The notes beneath the pieces are model-generated. The model saw only the letters and a program-made list of their open reading frames with translations, did no database searches and had not been told where the DNA came from. From assembly GCA_023250955.1 (NCBI GenBank), contig JAHEZQ010000032.1:1-50743 (forward strand): a DNA stretch of 50,743 bases, in the 5' to 3' direction. Position 1 is the stretch's first letter; every line of letters begins with the position of its first letter. This stretch comes from Melioribacter sp. GTDB lineage: Bacteria > Bacteroidota > Ignavibacteria > Ignavibacteriales > Melioribacteraceae. This document shows, piece after piece, positions 43,866-50,743 of the stretch. Both the position numbers and the translations under genes were made by a program.

Positions 43866-45074
43866 ATGTCTGCTAAAATAATTGATCATCTAAAACTTTA
43901 CAGGTTACCATGGAACCTATCTGACAACGCAATTTCTTGGCTTGAACCTACCTCAATGTGCAATCTTGCCTGCGATGGCTGTTATAGGGAAAATCAAAAA
44001 GATGGACATAAAACATTTGAACAAGTTAAACACGAGCTGGATATATTTCAGCTGAAGCGAAACTCAGACTGCATTTCAATTGCAGGAGGGGATCCACTTC
44101 TGCATCCGCAAATTATTGAGATAGTTCGCGATATTAAATCCCGCGGATTAAAACCGATCATTAATACTAACGGCCACGCATTAACTAAAAATTTTCTTAT
44201 TGAATTAAAAAGTGCTGGCGTGTTTGGATTTACTTTTCATGTCGATAGTAAACAGGGGCGCGGGGGAGATTGGAAAGGTAAGAATGAAATAGAGTTAAAT
44301 GAATTGCGTTATCAATATGCAAAAATGTTAGCGGATGTTGGCGGAATTGCATGCTCGTTTAATTCAACGGTATATGAGGACACTATACAACACATACCTG
44401 GAATGATTGATTGGGCACATAAAAATATTGATATAGTTAATACAATGGTATTTATTGCGTTCAGATATATTGTTCCAACTATGCCGTTCGATTGGTATGC
44501 TGGCGGGCAGAAAGTAGATTGGCAAACGATTGCATATCATACAGAGAAAAATCGTAGAGTAGATATTCTTTCCACAGATATACTCGCAAAAGTTCAAGAG
44601 CAATTTCCGGAATTTGCTCCATGTGCATATTTAAATGGAACAGAAAAAGTTGATTCATTCAAATGGTTATTAACTGAAAGAGTTGGTACGCAGAAAAAAA
44701 TATATGGTTATCTCGGGTCGAAGTTTATAGAACTCATGATGGCTAGTTATCACTTTAGTACAGGAAAATATCTTTCTTATGCTTCAACTACAAACTCGAA
44801 GATGGGAAAATCTGCATTGCTTTTACTCTGGCCGTTTGATAAAGGAGTTCGCAAAGCAGCAATTGAGCTGCTGAAAAATCCATTACGCTTACTGAAACGA
44901 ACACATCTTCAATCAATTTTATTTATTCAACCGGTGGATTTTATGCAAGACGGAAGACAAAGTATGTGCGATGGTTGTCCCGACATTACAGTTTGGAATG
45001 ATGATCTAGTATGGTCTTGTCGCCTTGAAGAAGTAAAAAGTTTTGGATCGTTTTTAAGATCAGTGCAGAAGTAA
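43866..45074 (+). CDS. Radical SAM protein
   Basis: The 402-residue enzyme has CNLACDGC in the CxxxCxxC form (C32, C36, C39) that binds the SAM-reducing 4Fe-4S cluster. SIAGGDPLLHPQIIEIV is the GGE-like motif and KPIINTNGHALT the next strand of the partial TIM barrel. A C-terminal Cys group in SMCDGCPDITVWNDDLVWSC could bind an auxiliary cluster, as in SPASM-like proteins. Its target is unknown. It resembles the HpnH-type family in the opening but lacks hopanoid neighbours, so I do not assign that role. Confidence 0.88.
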   Translation: MSAKIIDHLKLYRLPWNLSDNAISWLEPTSMCNLACDGCYRENQKDGHKTFEQVKHELDIFQLKRNSDCISIAGGDPLLHPQIIEIVRDIKSRGLKPIINTNGHALTKNFLIELKSAGVFGFTFHVDSKQGRGGDWKGKNEIELNELRYQYAKMLADVGGIACSFNSTVYEDTIQHIPGMIDWAHKNIDIVNTMVFIAFRYIVPTMPFDWYAGGQKVDWQTIAYHTEKNRRVDILSTDILAKVQEQFPEFAPCAYLNGTEKVDSFKWLLTERVGTQKKIYGYLGSKFIELMMASYHFSTGKYLSYASTTNSKMGKSALLLLWPFDKGVRKAAIELLKNPLRLLKRTHLQSILFIQPVDFMQDGRQSMCDGCPDITVWNDDLVWSCRLEEVKSFGSFLRSVQK

Positions 45075-45125
45075 TAGATATATATTTATAAAATATGGAC
45101 ACTTAACGTGCCCGTTGTTCACGAC

Positions 45126-45644
45126 TTAATTTTTTAATTCCTTTTCAATAAGAAGAATCATCTTTTCAAATTCTTCCTTATTAAACCCAACAGTTGCCAA
45201 CTTTACTTTGCTATCTTTTCCTATTACAAAGTTTCTAGGAATATATTTATTAGCAAACAAATTATATGTTTTTGTTTCGGAGTCAAGATAAACAGGGAAT
45301 GTGTATTTATTTTGTTCAATGAATTTTTTTACAACATCATCTTTCTCACCGCGGGAAATACACAGCACAACAAATTTATTGTCTTTAATCTTATCATAAA
45401 TATTTTTTTGTAACAAAGGAAGTTCAGCTTTACAGGGCGGGCACCATGTTGCCCAAAAGTTGATGAGCACAACTTTTCCTTTTAACTCATCGGATGAAAA
45501 TGTTTTACCGGAAAGCGATTGAGTTGTAAATGCCGGCAGATTGTTTCCGACTTTCAAAATGGTTGTTGATTCTAAATCATTTTGAGCAAATGAAATTGTT
45601 GAAAATAAAAACAATAATAGAATAATAGTCGTATTTGATTTCAT
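45126..45644 (-). CDS. TlpA/ResA-like thioredoxin-family protein
   Basis: The 172-residue protein has a signal peptide (about 1-20). NFWATWCPPCKAELPLL holds the redox pair C68/C71, and FANKYIPRNFVIGKDSKVK contains the cis-Pro loop with Pro preceded by Ile. It is expected in the periplasm as a reductant of disulphides, for example in cytochrome c maturation. It lies 27 bases downstream of the histidine kinase gene on the same strand, so it may be co-transcribed. It is the short, single-domain counterpart of the TPR fusion at 26322. Confidence 0.93.
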   Translation of the reverse strand: MKSNTTIILLLFLFSTISFAQNDLESTTILKVGNNLPAFTTQSLSGKTFSSDELKGKVVLINFWATWCPPCKAELPLLQKNIYDKIKDNKFVVLCISRGEKDDVVKKFIEQNKYTFPVYLDSETKTYNLFANKYIPRNFVIGKDSKVKLATVGFNKEEFEKMILLIEKELKN

Positions 45645-45671
45645 ATCATACCTGGTCTAAAAAGTTATGGA

Positions 45672-48239
45672 TTATTCGTGATTTGGAAAGGTTACTCTAA
45701 ATGTTGTTCCTTTTCCTTTAACGCTCGATACTTTTATTTCCGCGCCATTAAGCTCACAATATTTTTTAACTAAGGCAAGACCAAGTCCATTGCCTTCAAA
45801 ATTTCTTGTATATCCTTGTTCTTCACGAGAGAATGGTGTAAAAAGCATCGGGATATATTCTTCGGCAATTCCTATTCCCGTATCAGAGACATCAACATAT
45901 AAATTATTCCTGGGACTGCGGTTGATTGTTATTTCAACTTTTCCTTTATGAGTGTATTTAAGGGCATTATCAATTAGATGATGAAAAATTTGATTGGTCG
46001 AATATTCATCCGCTTCAATTATTGTATTTACACCTGGATTGTTGAGTTTGAAAATTATTTTTTTTGTTTCAGCAATCTGCTGGAAATTTTTAAACTGTTT
46101 CTGAACAATATCATTAAGAAGATCAAAATGTTTTGCACGGTATGAATATGATCCCGTTTGAAGCTCGGACATATTTAATATTAATTCAACCGTACGCATT
46201 ATTCTTTTGCCTTCTTCATTGATTACATCAAAACCTTTTGAAAGCTCATCATCAACCTTATCTTGAAGTTCGTCTTTCATCATTCCAGTAAAACTTAAAA
46301 TAACATTAAGTGGCGTGCGAATCTCGTGGGACATCTGTGCAAGAAATTCAGATTTAAGGCGATCTGATTGTTCTGCATGCTCTTTTGCTTCTATCAATGC
46401 TTCTTCTGTAAGTTTTTTATCAGTGATATCTTCTATAGTTCCTTCGTAGTAAAGATCACGGCCATCATTATCTCTAACTGACCGTGCACTCTCGCGAATA
46501 TAAATTACAGTTCCGTCTTTCTTCTTCCATTTGGATTCAAATCCGAAAATTTTTCCATTCCTTTCAATCTCACTCTTGAAAATTTCTCGCGATTTTGAAT
46601 CTACATAAGTACTCTCCGCATTAAGATTTAAAAAATCATCAAGGGAATCATAACCGGCAATTTTAATAAGCGTTGGGTTTGCGAGTAAAATCTTACCTTC
46701 AGGTGTAGAGCGATAAATTCCTATTGTAGCATTTTCATAAAGTCCTCTAAATCTAAGCTCGCTTTCCTTTAAGGATTCATCTGCCTTCTTACGCTCTGTT
46801 ATATCTTCCTTGATAGCAATAAAATTTGTTATTTCTCCTTTTGGATTTTTAATTGGGGTTATTTGCATTTCTTCCCAATAATTAGTTCCATCCTTTCTTT
46901 TATTTACTATTTCACCTTGCCATGTTTCGCCAACGTTTATCTTGCCCCACATGTATGCGTAAAAAGAATCATCATGAACTCCAGACTTAAGAACGCTTGG
47001 TTTTTTGCCCATGACTTCTTTTGATGAATAACCGGTTAAACTAGTAAACGCAGTATTAACCCAGATTATCGCTCCATCTTTATCGCAAATAACAATTCCG
47101 TTTGCGGCCGCTTCAAGAGCATTACTCTGAAGTGAAAGCTGATCTTCTACCGTTTTCTGTTCCGTTATATCTGTTATGAATCCTTCAAGAGCAATAAGTT
47201 CATCTTCTTTCTCTGAGAAAACGCCAACGCCCTGTTCCCAAACCCATTTTTCATAGCCGACTGCAGTATTTATTCTGTAAACAAGTTGATATGGTTTTTT
47301 CCCTTCAACAGCATGGTGGATTTGTTCAATTACCTTTTTATGATCTTCTTTGTGTACTATATCATCATAATAAGAAATTATTTTATTACCAATCAGCTCT
47401 TCCTCTTTATAACCGGTTATTTGAAAACACCTCGAGCTTACATAATCATATTCCCAAACTTGTCCCAACTTACAGCTGTAAACCATGCCCGGTAAGTTTT
47501 GAACGAGTGTACTTAATTTTCTTTGGCTTTCGCTTAGCGCTCTTTCGACCTTAGTTGTTCTGTGTAATCCTTTTTGAAGATCAAGAGAGACACCCTCTAA
47601 CTTCCGCGTATAAAGATTTCTCTGTTTTTCGGATCTATAAATAATTATTACGGTAAATAAACATAGGATCAAGCTTAAAGCAGCAAGACCCAGTTGAGTT
47701 ATGCGGAAAACTTTTACAAAAGAGGTTAGAACATTTCTTACTTCTTTTTCTACTTTTTTGCTTTGGGCTTCAACATGGGAATAAAGAGCCTCCCATTCTC
47801 GATGAGTATTAACATTTGATTGCGTAGAATCTTTCATTGTAACTTGACTGGATAGCCCACGATAATTGAGCAATAGCGCCTGTAGTTTCTGAACCTCTTC
47901 GGAAAGCGTAACCTTATCAATCGGGATAGAGATTATATTGAGACGTTCTTTTTCTTCAAGCAAAGATCTTGTATTAAGCTCTGCTAAATCAAGATATTCC
48001 ATTGCTTGTTTAAAAGTTAAGGGCGTTTGAGCTCCCGGCTCTTTCAAAAATTCGGAACGGGCTTTAGAGATATTACTTTTAATTTCTAGCGAAGAATCAA
48101 GAAGAGATGTATAAATAAAATTTATTCTTAATCCGATAAATAAACCGTAGAGAACTGCAAGCGACATAAACAAACCTGCAGTTAATATCAGATAATATAC
48201 TGTTTTGTTGGAAGAGGCTATTTTTTTCTTATGATCCAT
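45672..48239 (-). CDS. PAS-containing sensor histidine kinase
   Basis: The 855-residue membrane kinase has TM1 at about 14-36, an extracytoplasmic helical sensor of about 140 residues and TM2 at about 180-202. Three PAS/PAC domains follow (about 235-360, 370-490, 495-620; the markers are DITEQK, DITERKK, DITDKK). Then come HisKA with FLAQMSHEIRTPLNVI (phospho-acceptor H638) and HATPase with NALKYTHKG (N box), DTGIGI (G1) and GNGLGLALVKKY (G2). No receiver domain is fused, and no response-regulator gene is adjacent, so the partner is elsewhere. The signal is unknown. Confidence 0.94.
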   Translation of the reverse strand: MDHKKKIASSNKTVYYLILTAGLFMSLAVLYGLFIGLRINFIYTSLLDSSLEIKSNISKARSEFLKEPGAQTPLTFKQAMEYLDLAELNTRSLLEEKERLNIISIPIDKVTLSEEVQKLQALLLNYRGLSSQVTMKDSTQSNVNTHREWEALYSHVEAQSKKVEKEVRNVLTSFVKVFRITQLGLAALSLILCLFTVIIIYRSEKQRNLYTRKLEGVSLDLQKGLHRTTKVERALSESQRKLSTLVQNLPGMVYSCKLGQVWEYDYVSSRCFQITGYKEEELIGNKIISYYDDIVHKEDHKKVIEQIHHAVEGKKPYQLVYRINTAVGYEKWVWEQGVGVFSEKEDELIALEGFITDITEQKTVEDQLSLQSNALEAAANGIVICDKDGAIIWVNTAFTSLTGYSSKEVMGKKPSVLKSGVHDDSFYAYMWGKINVGETWQGEIVNKRKDGTNYWEEMQITPIKNPKGEITNFIAIKEDITERKKADESLKESELRFRGLYENATIGIYRSTPEGKILLANPTLIKIAGYDSLDDFLNLNAESTYVDSKSREIFKSEIERNGKIFGFESKWKKKDGTVIYIRESARSVRDNDGRDLYYEGTIEDITDKKLTEEALIEAKEHAEQSDRLKSEFLAQMSHEIRTPLNVILSFTGMMKDELQDKVDDELSKGFDVINEEGKRIMRTVELILNMSELQTGSYSYRAKHFDLLNDIVQKQFKNFQQIAETKKIIFKLNNPGVNTIIEADEYSTNQIFHHLIDNALKYTHKGKVEITINRSPRNNLYVDVSDTGIGIAEEYIPMLFTPFSREEQGYTRNFEGNGLGLALVKKYCELNGAEIKVSSVKGKGTTFRVTFPNHE

Positions 48240-48281
48240 TAATCAAAAACTTTTTTTAATAAATTTTTTTCCACCAATTAA

Positions 48282-49670
48282 TTATTTTGTAAATATTCTA
48301 TAACCCCACGGTTCAAGAGTTAATTGAAATTGAGAATTAAGCGTTTCAGAACTATCAGTAAAAAGATTTTTGTAAATGCCCTCAAGTTTTGAACTTGTTA
48401 TACTAACATGTTTCTTTTCTTTAGACAAATTAAATATTGAAATTACTTTATTATTATCCTTCTCTCTTATAAACGCAAAAATATTTATGTCGTTAACGGA
48501 CAGCTTTTGAAGCTCGCCGCCGTCTGCGCCGTTCCATAATGCTTTGTTTTCTTTTTTGGTATTGAAAAATAATTTATAATTATTACGCATTACATTACTA
48601 TCCCAATTTATAAAATCTTTTTCAAAGAAATTAAGACGTTTATTCAAACCTGCCTCCTGTCCGCTGTAAATAAGAGGCATTCCAGGCACAAAACAGGTAA
48701 GAACAGCAAACGTTTCTGCCGCATCTCCAAATCTTTCTTTGTCGGTTCCTTGCCAAGTGTTTTCATCATGGTTAGATGTGAAAACCATTCTATAGAAATC
48801 AAAAGGATATTCGGTTTTTTCTTTAGAGAAATATTCATAAAAATCAGTTGCGGATTTATTTCCCTTAGCACAATCAACGAATAAATCTTTTAGCTGCCAA
48901 TTGTATGTCATATCAAAAACTTGATGAAGTTCCGGCAAACTTCCCTCAGCCAACATGAAGACTGGTTTTATAGAATCAAACTGAGGACGAACCCACTTCC
49001 AAAATTTAAGGGGAACCATTTCTGCAACATCACACCGAAATCCGTCTATGCCGCAATTCTCAATCCAGAATTTCATTGCATCACGCATGTAATTCCACAA
49101 TTCTTTGTTATCATAGTTGAGGTCAATAACATCCGACCAATCAGCAACTGGTGATACAAATTTTCCATTTCTGTCTTTAGTAAAAAAATCTGGATGAGTT
49201 TTAGTCCAAACATTATCCCAGGATGTATGATTTGCAACCCAATCTATTATAACATGCATTCCAAGATCGTGCGCTTGATTAACTATGGATTTGAAATCTT
49301 CAAGTGTGCCAAACTCCGGATTGACAGCCGTATAATCTTGTACTGAATAATAACTTCCCAAGGATCCTTTTCTATTTAACACACCGATCGGATTGATTGG
49401 CATAAACCAAAGAATACCTATTCCCATTTCTTTTAACTTGGGCAAACTTGAAGAGAATGCTTGGAAAGTTCCTGCTGGTGTATATTGTCGTACATTCACT
49501 TCGTAAATCGTTGTGTTAACGCTCCATGAAGGATGTTTAACTAATCTTTCGTCTTTAGGATTTAATGATGTGATATTGCTGCTTTGACATTGTATAAAAA
49601 GCGGGAACGTAAACAACACAAAAATGAGAATAAAAAATTTATCTTTACTAATAGAAAAACGTTCTAACAT
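48282..49670 (-). CDS. GH13 alpha-amylase-family glycoside hydrolase, exported
   Basis: The 462-residue enzyme has a signal sequence; Cys28 follows LFIQ, a poor lipobox, so lipidation is uncertain. The four GH13 regions are present: VIIDWVANHTS (region I), DGFRCDVAEM with nucleophile D214 (region II), FMLAEGSLPE with acid/base E242 (region III) and FTSNHDENTW with D302 (region IV). The (beta/alpha)8 barrel ends with a C-terminal beta domain (EGIYKNLFTD ... WGYRIF). It likely hydrolyses alpha-1,4 glucans in the periplasm or at the surface. No sugar transporter lies next to it here. Confidence 0.95.
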   Translation of the reverse strand: MLERFSISKDKFFILIFVLFTFPLFIQCQSSNITSLNPKDERLVKHPSWSVNTTIYEVNVRQYTPAGTFQAFSSSLPKLKEMGIGILWFMPINPIGVLNRKGSLGSYYSVQDYTAVNPEFGTLEDFKSIVNQAHDLGMHVIIDWVANHTSWDNVWTKTHPDFFTKDRNGKFVSPVADWSDVIDLNYDNKELWNYMRDAMKFWIENCGIDGFRCDVAEMVPLKFWKWVRPQFDSIKPVFMLAEGSLPELHQVFDMTYNWQLKDLFVDCAKGNKSATDFYEYFSKEKTEYPFDFYRMVFTSNHDENTWQGTDKERFGDAAETFAVLTCFVPGMPLIYSGQEAGLNKRLNFFEKDFINWDSNVMRNNYKLFFNTKKENKALWNGADGGELQKLSVNDINIFAFIREKDNNKVISIFNLSKEKKHVSITSSKLEGIYKNLFTDSSETLNSQFQLTLEPWGYRIFTK

Positions 49671-49712
49671 TAACCATCTCCTTAATAAGGGGTAGGAAAC
49701 CTAAAACGAATT

Positions 49713-49750
49713 TACCAAAAATAAACGTTATATAAATTCATTTTTTGGTA
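49713..49750. promoter_or_regulatory. Inverted repeat between the amylase and AI-2E-type genes
   Basis: TACCAAAAA (49713-49721) and TTTTTGGTA (49742-49750) are perfect 9 bp arms around 20 AT-rich bases. It lies centrally in a 112-base divergent promoter region, where an operator could control both genes. No T-run or known regulator is linked. Confidence 0.4.
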
Positions 49751-49782
49751 TTTTTATTTTAGTAAATAATTACATTTTAGAA

Positions 49783-50743
49783 ATGAAAAAGCCCTTAAGT
49801 GACCCGACAATTAAATTTTTTGTAACTATTCTTGGATTGTTTATAATCTTTTTTGTTCTTAGAGAATTACAGCACATATTTATTCCACTCGTGATTGCTT
49901 ATTTCATGTTCTTCTTCTTTGAGCCGCTTAATAATTTCTTCGAATCTAAAAAAATACCAATGCCGATTATAATTTTTCTTGATCTCTTTTTAACCATATC
50001 TATGTTTTACGGCATATCGAAAGTTATTGTAGATCGGTTTGTTTCCTTTAGTGTACAGTTGCCAATGTATGAAGCGAAACTTAATCATATTATAAGCACA
50101 TCGGCTGTATCGCTTGGATTAAAGAACAGATTAATTACACATTTCGATATGTCAAAACTTATTCAATCAGTTGATATTGGTGTTTTGGCAAGCGGAGTTT
50201 TTTCTTCAACTCTTACAATTGTCACATCTGTTTTACTGATTCTTTTCTTTTTTATATTTATTAATACTGGGCACAATAAAATTTTTGAAGCAATAAGAAT
50301 GCGTTATGTTGAACGGGAAATAAAATCTTCGCTTAAACAAATGAAGAAAGAACTCAAAACAACAAAAGATAAAAATTCCGATGACTCCAGGGATGAAGCG
50401 ATTGAAACACTTACAATTCAACGCGAGTTAAAACTTAAGAAGACATTTAAGGATATTACCGAACAAGTACAAAGATATATTGTTACAAAATTCTTAATCA
50501 GTTTATCAGTTGGTTTATTAGTCGGAATTATTTTGTGGCTGTTCAAAATTGAGTTCTTCATTATTTGGGCTTTCTTTGCCCTTCTGCTAAATTTTATTCC
50601 AAACGTTGGCTCTGTCTTTGCGGTAATTATGCCAACACTTATGGCGCTTGTTCAGTATGAATCTTTCGGGTATGCGGCATTAGTAGCGGCGGTAATAATT
50701 GTTGTACAGAATATTATCGGAAATATTATTGAACCCAAAATTT
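49783..50743 (+). CDS. AI-2E/PerM-family transporter, N-terminal part (cut by the window)
   Basis: The frame is open from ATG 49783 to the edge (320 codons). The product begins KKPLSDPTIKFFVTILGLFI and has helices such as LFIIFFVL, IPLVIAYFMFFFFEPL and LTIVTSVLLILFFFIFI. A long charged loop follows (MRMRYVEREIKSS-like MRYVEREIKS ... KTTKDKNSDDSRDE), then the family motifs IIWAFFALLLNFIPNVGSV and QNIIGNIIEPKI. 'L-N-F-I-P-N-x-G' and 'N-x-x-x-P' are diagnostic of AI-2E/PerM transporters. The Lys/Asp-rich insertion in the cytoplasmic loop is longer than usual. The substrate of most members is unknown. Confidence 0.92.
   Translation, partial: MKKPLSDPTIKFFVTILGLFIIFFVLRELQHIFIPLVIAYFMFFFFEPLNNFFESKKIPMPIIIFLDLFLTISMFYGISKVIVDRFVSFSVQLPMYEAKLNHIISTSAVSLGLKNRLITHFDMSKLIQSVDIGVLASGVFSSTLTIVTSVLLILFFFIFINTGHNKIFEAIRMRYVEREIKSSLKQMKKELKTTKDKNSDDSRDEAIETLTIQRELKLKKTFKDITEQVQRYIVTKFLISLSVGLLVGIILWLFKIEFFIIWAFFALLLNFIPNVGSVFAVIMPTLMALVQYESFGYAALVAAVIIVVQNIIGNIIEPKI

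Noticed and set aside
43866-45074. Calling the radical SAM protein HpnH (hopanoid synthesis)
   Set aside because: No squalene or hopanoid genes nearby, and the C-terminal Cys group is not enough for that assignment.
47286-47554. Plus-strand frames inside the histidine kinase gene
   Set aside because: They lie opposite a PAS-coding region and show no features of real proteins.
1-50743. CRISPR arrays, tRNA, rRNA or prophage genes
   Set aside because: No regular direct repeats with spacers, no cloverleaf or rRNA-like stretches, and no phage structural genes were seen by reading.

Overview
The window looks like part of a chromosome from a member of the Ignavibacteria or a close Bacteroidota/Chlorobi-group relative. 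This is inferred from low GC, a T9SS type A sorting tail (NPFNPSTTIKY type) on a secreted protein, large outer-membrane receptor-like proteins, frequent TTG/GTG starts, and a mix of strong and absent Shine-Dalgarno sites. No tRNA, rRNA, CRISPR array or phage module was seen. No gene-free stretch exceeds 300 bases.

The most unusual part is the left end (1-3667). It is a chromosomal integron with an inverted integrase. An intI-type tyrosine recombinase carrying the IntI-specific insertion is followed, in the SAME orientation, by an attI-like site and at least three single-gene cassettes. Two attC sites (338-515 and 1868-2031) separate the cassettes. The first bases of cassettes 1 and 2 are the reverse complement of the outer arm of that cassette's own attC, as expected if each was inserted as a circle. 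The cassettes encode an alpha-helical repeat protein, a secreted Asp-box protein with a T9SS sorting tail, and the start of a secreted alkaline-phosphatase-superfamily protein. The array continues past the left edge.

From 3.7 to 11.1 kb lie a secreted alpha/beta hydrolase, a CBM9/DUF5916-type outer-membrane protein, a small membrane protein, exonuclease III (xth) and the disaggregase clpB. From 11.3 to 15.3 kb the tRNA/rRNA modification genes mnmE-mnmG-rsmG form a row, the set often found near replication origins; two parS-like 16-mers lie between mnmE and mnmG. A stand-alone SIR2-like protein follows, then a PadR regulator whose promoter carries a perfect inverted repeat.

From 17.3 to 28.7 kb are envelope and small accessory genes: a lipoprotein, a small basic exported protein, a DinB-like protein, an unnamed outer-membrane family, a secreted zincin-like protein, an AlkD-like glycosylase, a DUF2975-DUF2975-HTH cluster, an outer-membrane receptor plus TPR-thioredoxin pair, and a DUF486 membrane protein.

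From 28.7 to 35.0 kb is an arginine operon argC-argJ-argB-argR-argG-argH, preceded by two ARG-box-like palindromes 20 bp apart that cover the -35 and -10 of its promoter. argD and argF/carbamoyltransferase are not in the cluster. Downstream come an M13 peptidase, an Asp/Glu racemase-like enzyme, an ABC exporter pair of the NatA/NatB type, a YitT-type membrane protein, an O-methyltransferase-like enzyme, a lipoprotein and a radical SAM protein. A minus-strand block then holds a TlpA-like thioredoxin, a three-PAS histidine kinase and a GH13 amylase. The window ends inside an AI-2E/PerM-family transporter. Short REP-like hairpin repeats with a GTCATxCTGAG/GAAGAATCTC core occur in at least three intergenic gaps.
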